Below are positions 10,129 through 22,926 of a DNA stretch of 64,000 bases, one piece after another (positions within the stretch are counted from its first letter, which is position 1; every line of letters begins with the position of its first letter). The position numbers and the translations under genes were made by a program. Source of the DNA: Theobroma cacao (Eukaryota > Streptophyta > Magnoliopsida > Malvales > Malvaceae); NCBI RefSeq assembly GCF_000208745.1, contig NC_030853.1, positions 7,980,979-8,044,978 on the forward strand. Reading direction: 5' to 3'. Under the pieces are notes generated by a model, which saw only the letters and a list, made by a program, of their open reading frames with translations, searched no databases and was not told the DNA's origin.

Positions 10129-13100
10129 ATGAAAGGTGGGGGTGGCGGTGGGGGTGGAGGAGTAGCTCCCGCGAAGCGCCGATGGAGAGGTCTGGCCATT
10201 GGCGTCCTCTTCCTTGTGGTTCTCTCAATGCTTGTTCCCCTTGGATTCTTGCTTGGTCTACACAATGGCTTTCACTCCGCAGGTGCGCCTCTATCAATCC
10301 TACAGATCTGTTTTTTCTTTTCTTCTATTTCGATTAGGGCATCTGCTGCTGCTGCTGTCATTGTATCCGATCGGAGTCCTAGTCCTAGATCTAGATTTCA
10401 CTCAGTCTTTTCTATAGTTTTCTTTTGCTTTTTCGCTGCTTGCACTCTGCATTCTACTTTAACGCACGCCTGTCTATTTGCAATATGAACCAGATCTCTG
10501 ATTCAACTCATCTATGCTCTTTTACCTTTTCTCATCTCATATGTGCTTTAACTGTATCTGTTTCTCACACCATCCGTCTTGCCTCATCAGCAGGAATCAT
10601 GCCTCTTCAACACACTTCATCTCCAGTAAGTTTTGTTTTTTCATTACTTGTCCATTCCATTGACTGGGTTTCACTCAATTACTTTCACGCAGCATTTTTC
10701 CATTACACTCTTGTAGGATTTATGGTCTTTGAGATTATGATCCATTTTGAACCAAAAACTTTTAAGAGTCACTGTGAGGATTGTTCTGGCAGCTAAAATG
10801 TGAATGTAAAACATTATTCTGCTGCTTAAATCAGTTTCTTTCTTAATTCTCAAATGAAAAAATGTACTTCATCCAAAAAAAAAAGAAAACCTCAAGTTAA
10901 AGTAAAAAACAAATATAATGATCAATTTATGCTTTGAATTTTCTGACAGGGGGATCGTTCAAGCCATATAGATAGCCTTGTGAGAAAATTAGGACCTACT
11001 CTACAAAAGGTTTGTTTTTCCTAATGCTCCTTTTGGTGTGTGTGCCTGTGTAGCTTCTGGAATATGATGCATCTTTCCTTTTCCTTCCCCCCTTCACTTG
11101 CCCTATAATGTTATGATTGGTGTTGATAATGCTCAAGTTATTGCAACAAAATTGCCAATTGATAATCAGTTTGCTATATCCTTTTGTTAACTATGCCAGA
11201 TGACTTATACGGATAAAGTGTACTTAGGGTTCTTTTTGATAGAGTTAAAGGAGACTGTTTCACACCTCTGACCATCTGATATGGGAATGGGACTCCCAAA
11301 TGCGGTATGTTAATACATTGGATATCCAGTAGAGTAATTTGGATATGCTTTGTTTGGCTGTAGACTGAATAATTAGTTTCTTACCAATTACTGAGACATA
11401 AAACAACGAATTCACGTGGGCAACTAAACACACCTTGTTTCAAAGTTTATCTGTCCCAAGACAATTTCTTTATAGATCCGTAGATGATATATTTAAGGAA
11501 TTGACAGAAGAATAATATTTAAGATATATTACACTGTGGTCAATAAGATGCATCTTATAATAGATAGTAATGCATGAACAATATCAGGGGAAGTGAGACT
11601 GGAAAATAAACGAAAATCCTTGTTTAGGTGATTGGAGACAGATAAGATAGGGGAGGATAGAACTTTCTTTTCACCTCTCTTTTGTTATTTAATAGTGTAT
11701 CAGAAAAAATGAAAATGAACTAACTTTTTAACTGTGTGAGTAAGAAGCTAAATTATTCATCATACTTTAAATAGAATAAAATTATGTTTGGTTTTCTGTT
11801 TGAGAAAAGAAGATAAGAAAATCAGGGAATTAAATGAAGATGAAAGATGATATGCTGTCCTGGAATTGTTTCAGAGATTTTTTTTTTTTAATTTTTGTGA
11901 GAGCTTGTATCTTGTTTTAAGATGTTGCAACTTCAGTTCTTATTATTCTTCTTCCTTGTGTTAGTGTTTTCTAGTCCTTTCAAGGTCTAACTTCCTTGAG
12001 TATAAATTTCAGATGCCGAAATTCTATGCAGAGTCTTTCATATTCGTGTACTTATTGCTCGTTTAATTTTGAACCAAGAACTGGACTATGAATACCTAAA
12101 CAAAGAAATTTGATGTTTTTTTTATCAAAAAGAAGAAAGAAATTGGATGGAGAGATCCTATCATATAGAATGACAAGCCGTTGAATAGCAATCTGATTTC
12201 CGTTGTCCTTGTTTTCTAGATATACCAGCAAAGTTCCTTTGAGCACACACCTCTGGATATAAGTGGATTATCCTTGCTTCTTTGATTTCATTCCTGATGA
12301 CATGTTCTGGGTATTATAGGGGTTTTTTCACTACCATGAAGATAGTATAGAATTATGGTGCCAAAATGTTAAGGGTCACAGATGCATGTCTATCAGATAT
12401 AAAAAGGGACAGATGTAGGGTGGGGCAGCTGCCCTGACTCAAATTGTAAACTGTTTTTAACATGTTATCAATACAGTGATAGTTTTGGTTGCCTCTTAGT
12501 TTTGCCCTGGTAAATTTGGTAAAAGTGTCGTTTTTTATATTTTAAGAAACAGAAAATATTCAAAATAATCAATGTCAATAATCGCTCTACTCAAAAGTTT
12601 AAATCATTGGGTGATATTATTTGTAGTATGGGACTCACTTGTGCAAGCGCATTGTGTTATGGAAACATGCAGGCAAAAAAGGCTTACTGCTTATTCACCT
12701 TATTGAAAAATTCAGATTTAGTAGCTAGCAGTGGTTAGCATTTGATTTCTAGATCACTTGGTACCTTTTCAAAAACCACTCAAGCAAAAGACTTGAATTA
12801 TTGGGTGAGAGTCCAACAATTATGTTTATTCACCAACAAATAAGTGTTTGCTCCGTATTCATTTTAATAAAAAATTAAAGTTTCATGAGTCACCAGTTTA
12901 AAATAATAGTTACCTTTTGAAAATTTACTTATTACTTTCGAGGTTTAACATGTAATAAAAGCACAAGTAGATAAATTAAACGCAACAGTGGTATGAATAT
13001 TTCTTTGATGCATATACCTATATCAATATAGAGATATATAGAATGTTATTCATGAAAATAAAGTTTGACATTTTAGTTTTTATATCATTTTTTATTGTAT

Positions 13101-16100
13101 CCAAACAATTTTTAATTTTTAATTTTCTTTCTTTCCTTTTGAAAGCAAAGTCAAATGGTAAAATTGACAACTAAACAAAATTTGTACATTTGAACAAATA
13201 CTTAATATCCTCTGTATGTCATTAAAAGAGATTCATATAATGTAGATGGATTTTTAGATGCTTATGGGTTGATCAAATTTGTCTAAGTTGTTTTTGTATT
13301 TTTGTGAAATTTTGCATAATTGTCCCTTTAATATGAATGCCCCTACTAAACAAGTTTTCTGCATCCCTCTCTAGATATACACATATGTTTTCCCCCTGAT
13401 ATGTAAGTGTGTAGATATATATCTGTATGGCTTGTTGTTTTACTTGGGTGAGCCATTTTTGGCACCCATGTCTTAGGTGATTCAGAGGTTGTTATGCCTT
13501 GTGGGTCCCTCTCACCGTTTACCTTGTTGGTCCATATCTTTTGGAGACTTATCTGATATAACTACTTAAGCACAAACTGGAAAACAAACACTAAGAAACA
13601 CACTGAGATCTTTAGAATATTTACTGGGATTCTGTACATTTTAATTACTAAAAATGCCCTCAAGCTGATGGTAAGTTCAACTGAGAATTCATTAAAGTTT
13701 AATGCTAGTCCTAGAAAGTAATAATATTAGATCCTGTTGCTTTTATGTTTAATGACAAATTCTGAACTATTAGTAAACCCCATACAAGCTTCTTAATATA
13801 CTGGCTCCTTGTCTTTTCTCCTTTGTAGTTGTCTCAAGTCAAATTTTCTGGACATTGGCGGTAGCTTTGATCCATAGATGCAATTTTTTACTGACCAAGT
13901 TAGTGAAATAAAATCATTAATGCTATCTTGGTATTTAAGTGATCTTTCCTATCTCTCTTTTTTGTGAAAATAAGAAATTAAAATTTGAGGTTTTCTTTGA
14001 TTATTCGTATGTGTTATATGAGCAAAATAGATGCCTGAACATTTCTTCGAAATCAAAATCACTGGATAAATTGAGTTAGAAAGTTGATTAGTCTTGGTTC
14101 CCTTCATGAACAAAATTCAACTAAACATAAATTTTTTTTTTGGAGAGCAACTAAACATAACTTATTATTTTATTGTTTGATGGCATCTTGAAAATTAGTG
14201 GAAGATATTTATACCCTTTTTGTAGCAGGCAAATTCGGCTAGAGCCCTTCATTGAAAAGTTTTGTTCTTGGATTTCTTTCATGTGTCTTCAACTCTAAAT
14301 CAGTTCCCTTTCCTCTAATTTTTCTCAATGCATTTAAGACAATGCCAAACAAGTTATATTCCATGAGCTAATGGGATTGAGGTTGTTAGTATTGTTTCAT
14401 TCAATGTTTCTGTTTTCTTTACACATGGTATATACTGGTACCTCTATGTTTCAGTGTACTGTTTCAGATTTATTGGTATTACATGTCATGATCATCCAAA
14501 ATTTATGCTATGAAAAACATAAGTATAAAAAGACCTAACTTTTCTAGGCTTATAATTTCTCAAGCATGACAACTTTTAGGCTCTATTTGGTTGATGCTTT
14601 TGCTATTTGCTATTTTTTTTAACAAAAAATGAGTAGAAAGAAAAATGCAAAAAATAAACAATAAGTAGAAAATAACAGACAAATAGCAACAATATCAACC
14701 AAATGGAGCCTTATTTAATTCACACTAGAACTTGATGTAATTATGAAATACTTTTAATCTTATAGTTGCATGGAGAATTTTCATATCACTTTACTATTCA
14801 TTAAATTTAGTTTATGTACTTATATAAGTTTATAAAATAAATTAAAAAATAATGTATGAGTTTATTTTGTGTGTGTATCTGTTCTTTATAATGAATAGTG
14901 CCTAAGAGTTTTATCAATATTTTCTTATTTTAGTTTTTCTACTGCTTTTTTTTTGGACATAATTCTAATGGGCTTTGCATGAAAATAGCGCTTTAAAATG
15001 ATCTGCGTATCATTGATTTTGTTGACCCAGATCCATCACCACACTTAACCATCTGTAACCCTAGCAACCAAGTAAAAGGACCTTTTTGAAAACAGTTGAT
15101 TCTTTATTAGCACCACTCTACTCTTCTTCAACCTTAGCATTTCCTTGTCTCTCCGGCAGCCTTTACAACTTACAGCACCTTCTTTATTTTCTTATATCTT
15201 TTCCTTTGCTTTTTTCTTGTTTGTCTTTTATTTGAAGAAATTCATGCGTAGGCATAAAAAGGAAGCCCATCAGAACATATGAATGCAAAAAACTTTGTGC
15301 AAAACTCTTCTTCCAGTCAGATGGAAACAAATAGTGAAACTTTTCTGTACCAAGATAACTTGTTATGTGAAAATGCTCAAAATGTGCCGGTACAGATGGT
15401 AATCTGTTAGAAACCGGAATTTAACAAACAGTTAAATATACTGGTTTGGGGCAAAAACTAGACATACCGGCCAGTACCAACGGTGCCAAAAGAGTACTGA
15501 CAACCATGAATGGAATGCCGAAAGACAGAAATGTACTTTTATCATTTCCTGTCAGACTTCCTTATGCATCAAGCATAGGTTAGGCCCCACCCAACCTTCT
15601 TAGGACCTAATAATACAGGGTCAAAGCCTTTTACCCATAGGACAGGAAATCAAAAGTTAAGTTTCCTACTTAAAGGGTAGTAATGAGCAATAATTATAAT
15701 TTGGCATATAATGTTGGAGAATAGGTTTTGTAATTTTCTTCTAGCATGATAGCTTTAGGTGGCTTCAGCTCCAACCTCCAATCTCCCCCATCTCTTTAGT
15801 CCTTTCTCTTGTTTTTTGATGGTTTTCATAATTTGGAGAAATTAAAAGATACTAGTAACAGCGCCTGCCACATTCTGCATCTGTTGGGTGCTGAAAAAAA
15901 TTCTATGGGAGAGGATCATCCCCACTAATTTTTCATTGAATTATACATACAACAATATCAATCTAGGGCTAATAATTCTCCACATCATCCTCTTCCTTTT
16001 TATTATCTAAACACAGCTGTTTCATTGATATCACAAGTCTTCTACTCTCCGTTAGACTTTTTTCTCTCAAATCTGCCTCAATTTTTTTTTTTCCTTATCT

Positions 16101-19100
16101 GAATCCTGAGAACTTTTTCTTTAATGCTTCAAACTTCCAAACCTTGACTTGCCCTTTTTCTGTATATAGTTCAAAGTTACCCTTTGTCTCTCTATAGCTC
16201 ACCATCCCAACCTGGTAATGAATGTATTAGTCTTCATCTCTTTGTGAGCACTCCAAATGTTTGCTTTTGTTCTCATATTGATGTAGGGCTTAGGATTCTC
16301 TCTTAATTGGCGAGTTGATTTATTCTCCTAATCAAATATAGATGCATTAGCCATCAATGTGTTATGTTTTGATACAAAGGATTACTGTTGAATTAGGACC
16401 GATAGAATGGGTTTATAATGTACAACTACAGCTTGGACTAAAGAAAACCAAATGTAGAAAAAAAGTTTGTACCTTGGAGCTTGCTGGATTTATTGGGATT
16501 TTAATATTCGGTATTTAACTAATCATTCAGTATTCTAGTAGATTTATTAGCTAAAGTTGCCCCACGTTTTAAGATCCAAATCTTATTCAATTACTTTGAA
16601 AATGTGTCCTGATCCATTTGAAATTGTTTTTGCTCATCAATTCTCCTGGAGGGAGCAAAACTTGAAAAAATTTCATCATTCAACTCATATATGTTATTTA
16701 AGGGAAACTGTTTTATCATTCAAATCAACTTCTGTTTGCTTATTAGAGCATATGGTGTTAATTTAATTAAATGCATGTGTTTTGGTTATAAAAAGGAAGA
16801 AGGATGATATGGAGAACTATCAATCTTACATTGATATTGTTGAACATGTGTCATTCAATGGGTAAAATAGTGGAGATCTCAACTACTTTTAAATAAGGAG
16901 GATCCTTTCCCTAAAGATATTATCTAGCTTTGATTGGTATTCTATTAGAAACTTGTGGTTAGATCTTAGTTCACTAATAATTAGGGATTAAGAGATTGGA
17001 TGAACAGCTCTGGTTTTGTAGTCTCTATCATTTAAGTGGTTGATCCTTGAATGCAGCAGCATCTCTTTCTATTATATGAAGTCCAGTAATGTGTGATCTA
17101 ATGTTTAACTTGACTTCTTATGCAGTTAGCAGTTATCACTGTAATCATTAGTGCTGAACTTTTATGTGTTATGTTATTAAGGGACAGACATCTCAAGTGT
17201 CCAATGACTCCTGATTAGGCTTATAAAAGATTCCTCTTACTTGTGTGTAGTTTGCTCATAGTTGTTACAGCCATCATTCAGGAGTCTATGATTATATACA
17301 TGTTTGCATTTAACCATTCTATCTTTCTTTTTTTTTAGGATATTCTTAAAGGCTTTATAAATGAAGCTAAAAACGAAACCAGCAGTACAAATGTCACACC
17401 TAAAAATCAGCAGAGAAAAGGTCTGGTTGGACTCGTTTTTCTTGACTGTTTTCAAATAATTTTCCGGGCCCTTTTATTAGATTTCAGTTTGAACCCACTC
17501 TTTTGTTTTTCTAATATTCAACAGGTATTCCAGTTCCGCCTCAAGTTTTGCTGCAACCATTAACCATAAATGTATGCATATTGCTGAAAAGTTTGTTACA
17601 TGCTATGTGATTACATTTTAGTGCCTAGATATAACATCTCAAATTAATTTGATTTTCTCTCACAGATTAGTAGCATTAGTGATAAAGCTGGAATGAAAGG
17701 TCATGTTGATGAAAGTGAGGGATTATGTGAGTTGAAATATGGTAGCTACTGCATTTGGCATGAAGAAAATAGGGAAGAAATGAAAGATTCCAAAGTGAAG
17801 AAATTGAAGGACCAGCTTTTCGTAGCCAGGGCATATTTTCCTAGTATTGCAAAAGTCCCAGCCCAGAGCAAGTTGTCTCGTGAACTGAGACAAAATATTC
17901 AAGAACTAGAGCGTGTCCTTAGTGAAAGTACGACAGATGCTGATCTTCCACCAGAGTAAGTTATGGTTCTTTTTTCATGACTTCATAAAATTCCTTGTAT
18001 AAGGTTAATTATTACAGTTTTAATACCATGAGCATAGTGACCCATTTACTGACTAGAAATGTTAGTTTAAACATAAAATTTTGCACTTCATTTTTTCCAA
18101 ATGGAATGTCCACTGTGGTAAAAACCTTTATGAATGGGATATTTTGTCCCTTACCATATAACTTTTATCCTTCAAGGGTCATAAAAGCTAGAGGGGCCCA
18201 TCTAAAATTAATAATTCAGTAAAGGGCAAGATTGGAAAAATGTATTCTATTTTGGGAAAACTGTACATTATATTGAAACATCCTAAAGAGAAAATGGACA
18301 TTCAATTTGAAACGGAGTGAGTAATATATGGACAGTTTGTTCTTTTGCACTTGGTAGGTCTTTGTCAGATATGTTGGTTCATTTTCCCTCATTTGTGCTA
18401 GTTTGTCCAAATAGAGTAGGGACATTATCTTTTGAGTTAATTTAGATCATTCTTCTAAAATTGCTTGCTATTTGTTTGCCTGAAAGACTATGCCATGTTT
18501 GGTGTTTGTCTTGCACTTGATATGCTAATCTGTTGCATCTAGTAGAACTATATCTTGCCTGTATGCTTTTTAAACTCCTGTCATAAGTGTTCCTGATGGT
18601 ATGATATAACCTGATACTTTGTATTCATTTATTGAGTATTAAGTCAGGCTGCTGTGACAATTTAGATAGTTTTTCCCCACTTTCCCACTGCCTGTTACAG
18701 CAATTTAACTAAAACTAGCATTGCGTATTCTAGATCCTAAAGATATCTCAGAGAAGGCTCAACATCTCTGTGGGCCTGCATGCTTATAATGCTTACAGCA
18801 TGGATCCACCAGTTTTCTTGGCTTCTCTCTCTCTCAAATTCTGTCTATTTGGCAGATTGGTCAGATAAATAGTGCTCACAGATCGTGTATTGTTTTAGCT
18901 ACCTAGAAATGTTCATGTCACTTGCCTAAGCATGAAGTGTATTTTACTGGTTTGTTTCAGGATTGAGAAGAAGTCACGAAGGATGGAAGCTGCAATAGCC
19001 AGAGCGAAATCAGTCTCTGTGGATTGTAATAATGTTGACAAGAAATTGAGACAAATATTTGACCTGACTGAGGATGAAGCTAACTTTCACATGAAGCAGA

Positions 19101-20538
19101 GTGCCTTTCTTTACCAACTTGCAGTGCAGACAATGCCCAAGAGTCTGCACTGCCTGTCTATGAGACTAACTGTTGAATATTTCAAAGACCATTCATTTGA
19201 TAAGGAGCTGCCTGAGAAATTTTCCGATCCCACATTGCAACACTATGTTATATTCTCTAATAATGTCATTGCATCATCAGTTGTTATAAACTCAACTGTT
19301 ATGCATGCAAGGGTATGTCATAGTTATTCTTTGATGTCATTTCATTGTTTTATTTCTCAATTCTGTTGGTGACACTGACTGGTTATTCTGCAATATTTCA
19401 GGAGAGTATGAACCTGGTTTTTCATGTGCTGACTGATGGACAGAATTACTTTGCGATGAAACTGTGGTTTCTCAAGAATACTTTTAAGGATGCTGTAATT
19501 CAGGTGTTGAATATTGAACATCTTAATTCAGAATACTACGATAAAGCAACTCTATCTCACCTCACCTTACCTGTGGAGTTTCGAGTTTCCTTTCACAGCA
19601 GTGATAATGCACCGGCAATCCATGATAGAACGCAATACCTATCTATTTTCTCTCATTCTCATTATCTTCTTCCTGAGATTTTTAGAAACTTGGAAAAAGT
19701 TGTGGTTCTGGATGATGATGTCGTTGTCCAGCAAGACTTGTCAGCTTTACGGAGCCTTGACATGGCAGGGAAAGTGATTGGTGCTGTCCAAATTTGTTCA
19801 GTGAGGTTGGGTCAGCTGCGGAGTTATTTGGGCGGAAGCAGCTTCGACAAAAATTCATGTTCCTGGATGTCTGGATTGAATGTAATTGATCTTGTAATGT
19901 GGAGAGAGCTAGGCATTTCTGAAACTTACTGGAAGTTGGTGAAAGAGGTGCGTGATTGCTTATGTTTGATAATCTCTCTTATCAGTTCAATTAACATGCA
20001 AAACACTGTTTGAAAATGGCATTAGTTGCATGACTTGATATGAAATGAACCTTTAACATAACTCCAATTTAGATTGGTGTCTGTATATTTTGCTACAGCA
20101 CTTTTGGCAACAGTTTTCGTACTCCAATAAAATGTAGAGAAATTATGAATATATCAGTTAATTGAGCAGTTAGTGGCATTGAACCTATGATTAGAATAAT
20201 GAAGAGCTACTGCTGTGTAAAATATTAAAATTTTCTGACCATTTCGACTGCATTTCTTACGTGAACAGAAGGTCAGCATGAAAGAGGGATCAGCTTTGCT
20301 TGCAAGCTTGCTTACTTTTCAGGATCTAGTATATGCTCTTGATAGTGTGTGGGTTTTATCGGGCCTTGGTCATGACTATGGGCTTAATATTGAAGGCATC
20401 GAGAAAGCCGCAGTGTTGCACTATAATGGAAATATGAAACCTTGGCTTGACCTGGGAATTCCCAAATACAAGGCCTACTGGAAGAAGTTTCTGAACCAAG
20501 AAGATCAATTTCTAAGTGAGTGCAACGTAAATCCATAA
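10129..20538 (+). CDS. GAUT7: Galacturonosyltransferase 7 (GAUT7), nine exons, 610 aa
   Basis: GT8-family protein of the Golgi homogalacturonan:galacturonosyltransferase complex; in Arabidopsis GAUT7 anchors the catalytic partner GAUT1 for pectin backbone synthesis. Exons: 10129-10282, 10594-10625, 10950-11009, 17339-17420, 17525-17571, 17666-17955, 18961-19312, 19402-19947, 20269-20538; all borders are GT..AG and phases agree. Residues 3-11 are nine glycines, KRRW follows, then a membrane anchor at about 21-44 (type II topology). The stem region is about 50-220. The GT8 domain includes the metal-binding LDDDVV (Asp443-445), WMSGLN, and HYNGNMKPW (572-580), which is diagnostic for GAUTs; the end is CNVNP. 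The total is close to the 619 aa of the Arabidopsis protein (from memory). Identification rests on the poly-Gly start, the LHNGFHS stretch and near-continuous similarity from exon 6 on. Exons 2-5 encode the least conserved part and are the least certain. Likely poly(A) signal: AATAAA at 20705. Confidence 0.96.
11010..17338 (+). other. GAUT7 intron 3, 6.3 kb
   Basis: This single intron makes up most of the gene. It follows CTACAAAAG|gttt and ends tttttttag|GATATT after a long pyrimidine tract. It is AT-rich without long ORFs. One clear MITE (14579-14710) lies in it; the remainder has no delimitable repeats, although a short direct duplication 'caactaaacataa' occurs at 14118-14130 and 14147-14159. 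Confidence 0.85.
14579..14710. mobile_element. Tourist-like MITE (PIF/Harbinger), 132 bp
   Basis: Terminal inverted repeats: the left end reads GGCTCTATTTGGTTGAT and the right end, reverse complemented, GGCTCCATTTGGTTGAT, one mismatch in 17. Both sides are flanked by TTA (14576-14578 and 14711-14713), the target duplication typical of Tourist/PIF elements. The centre is AT-rich and non-coding. It lies in the large third intron of GAUT7. Confidence 0.85.
18035..18334. mobile_element. Possible Stowaway-like MITE in GAUT7 intron 6
   Basis: The right side, read on the minus strand, begins ACTCACTCCGTTTCAAATTG and continues 'aatgtccat', close to the CTCCCTCCGT-type ends of Stowaway MITEs. A matching 'ggaatgtccactg' occurs on the plus strand at about 18103-18115, but the left terminus has decayed and no clean TA duplication can be fixed. 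Limits are approximate. Confidence 0.4.
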
Positions 20539-22084
20539 AGAGCTGGTGGTCAGGTTGACTCTTTGAATCCTTGGAAAATTGAGGGCTCAAGGAACTAGGT
20601 GCTGAGAATTTTGACATTGAGCTAGATTTTTGAAGGGTGTTAGATGGCAACAAAGTGTAGCTGGTGATGGAACTTGGTGCAGATATTTCTGATATTTTTC
20701 AGTAAATAAAAGGAGTGCAGCAAAACCTTGGGATTGAGTTCCCTGGAGGTGGCTACAGTTGCTAGGGCAAAAGATGGATTTGGGGTTTTCAAGTGATTGT
20801 TGGAGAATGCAGAGAGTGATAGGAAGAGCTTCATTGTCTGCTTCTAGCATTATCTGGTACAGTGAATTAATGCGAGAAACCTTGACAAAATAAAATATAC
20901 AGAGAAGGTTGTGATTTGCATGTCCGTTCCAAGGATTTTCAATTGGCCATTCAAAGACAATGCATGCTTGTTGGTGAGAAACAGAGTGCTGCTGTGCCCT
21001 TCGGATTTGGATTTTCTATTTGATTATAAAAAATCATTTGTTTTGTTTAGGTCATGAAGAAAGCACTGAACTAAATTCTCCATTTATTTTGTATTATTTG
21101 ATGGTGGATTTGTCAATGTTCAGATGAATAGAGTTCGCCCCCAAGTTGTGGCGCCTTTACTTGGAAAATAGCATCATGCCTTTTGTAGCCACCCAGCCTT
21201 ACCATTATTGCTGGTTTGTCAAATAATGAAGTTTTACATATTCCTTTTATACACTTCTATAACTTCCAAGTACAATCAATATTTTAACACATCATTTGTC
21301 GGATTTAACAATTTATTTCTACTTATTTGTTTTTCTCGAGTTAATATGTATCATATCAGATCGAGATTATTAATTTTATAATAATATTCTTGTAACTACA
21401 CTTTGGATTTAGTTGGTCAGTTTTCAGCATCAAGGGAAAGTGGAAAGATAGAAGACCTCAGATCAAAGTACAAGTGTCAACATGGTGGCTTGGAGTTCCA
21501 AAATTAGTAAGTGAACTTAGCCTCTACCTATGGTATTCTCCTTAAAATCAATTGCTAATGTTCAGTGATTGTTGGCTTTGTCCCTAAGTTTAGTAAGATA
21601 ATAATAGCAAGTGGTAGATGTGGTTCAGACAAATGTGGCAGACCAGTTGCCGTTCTTAATTGCAATAAACGAAAGGAAGATCGAGTCAAGCCCATGTGAA
21701 CTTAAAATTCAATTGGAAATGTGAAGGAATGGGAGCTGTTACTGCCTTATAGGAGGGAGGTGTTTTCTTGCGTCAAAAAAACGTGGGCAAGTGACAAAAA
21801 TGGTGGTGTCGACAGACGTGGCAGATCTAATGGCAAAAGTGAAAGCAAAAACATGTGATATGATCCTACGGAACCAAGAGTTCTATAAATATTGATGTGG
21901 TAGTAGACTTGATGATATTTATAAGTTCCATGAGTATTTCCTTCAATCAAGTCAATCAATCACAACACATTGGCTATCAAAATTGTTCAAATCTCAAGTT
22001 CGGAAGCCTCTTTCATTAGAGAATTTGATGCAATTTCTGCCTGTCAGATTCATTACCTTGTTTCTGTTAGGATTAATATATGCC
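20539..22084. other. GAUT7 3' untranslated region and downstream intergenic sequence
   Basis: The first several hundred bases after the GAUT7 stop codon are less AT-rich and are probably 3' UTR; AATAAA occurs at 20705 and AATAAA-like words again near 20888. From about 21240 the sequence is intergenic. Short antisense ORFs at 20587-20850 and 21747-21959 show no recognisable protein. Confidence 0.5.
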
Positions 22085-22760
22085 TTATAGCCAATTGGTA
22101 GAGTATAGAGGTACGTTCTTGTTATATTTTGCAGTACATTTAACCAATAAAGACTTTCTTTATTTACGAGTTTATATATTAATTATTATTATTTAATTTT
22201 AGAGATAAAGTCTATGGAATAAACATGCTTTGCAAAGAAATTAATATAGTTTTATAATTATAAGATCTTTATTGCTTTAAAGCATTGTTCTTAAATTGTC
22301 CATAGTCTATGTTTTATCAAGATAGAATATTGATAAAGTCACGAGACCAGCATATGTAATAGTTCTTATAAACTAAGCAACCTATACCATAAGTTGAAAT
22401 ATGGAAATACTTAAATAAACATGTGAGTGCTAGTTAAATGAACAAGTTCACTAAATATGAACTATCAAAATAATTTCACATGCTATCTCACTCAAGTGTC
22501 CATGAAAACAAATTCTCATGCGATAATTGAATAATTTATCTTTAAGATGATTAGATTATCTTGTATGTGGAGTGTTATACTTTAATACCATCTTATGTAG
22601 TCCTAGAGATGTACAATGGGATGGGTATAGCATAAAGCATACGGAGACAATAAATGATCAACAAAGGTATCATCACTCTAAGTTGTTCTAAGAGGAATAT
22701 TACATTTCTTTTTGACATGTATTAACACAAGGAAATCTTCGGTCAATGTGGAATGAAGAT
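22085..22760 (+). repeat. Copia-type retrotransposon remnant, related to 62760-63480
   Basis: This segment aligns, with divergence, to the stretch near the right edge of the window in the same orientation. Matching landmarks in the same order: 'aacatgctttgcaa' (22222) and 'aacatgccttgcaa' (62837); 'gaagttgaaatatgg'-like words; 'aagttcactaaatatgaac' (22443) and 'aagttcactaaacatgac' (63059); 'gtgtggagtg'-like words (22566 and 63184). Because the 63-kb copy lies just upstream of a copia-like LTR start, both are inferred to be non-coding 3' internal sequence of one family. Confidence 0.6.
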
Positions 22761-22926
22761 TCCGAAAAAAGATTTTTTTAAATTTCATTAAAGAGTTAAT
22801 GACTAGTTTTAAAAGATAACAACATGGTTAAGACATATATAGAGTAGACACTAAATCATACTCTATATCTTACCAATATTGGAAAAAGACGTGCAATTAA
22901 GTTACAAAACATAATAGAAATTTTTT

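Noticed and set aside
10044..10297. Two minus-strand ORFs rich in Pro/Arg/His opposite GAUT7 exon 1
   Set aside because: They are the antisense reading of the GAUT7 glycine codons and leader; no family resemblance.
16557..16766. 69-codon ORF in GAUT7 intron 3
   Set aside because: No domain and no conservation that I recognise; within the length expected by chance in this much sequence.
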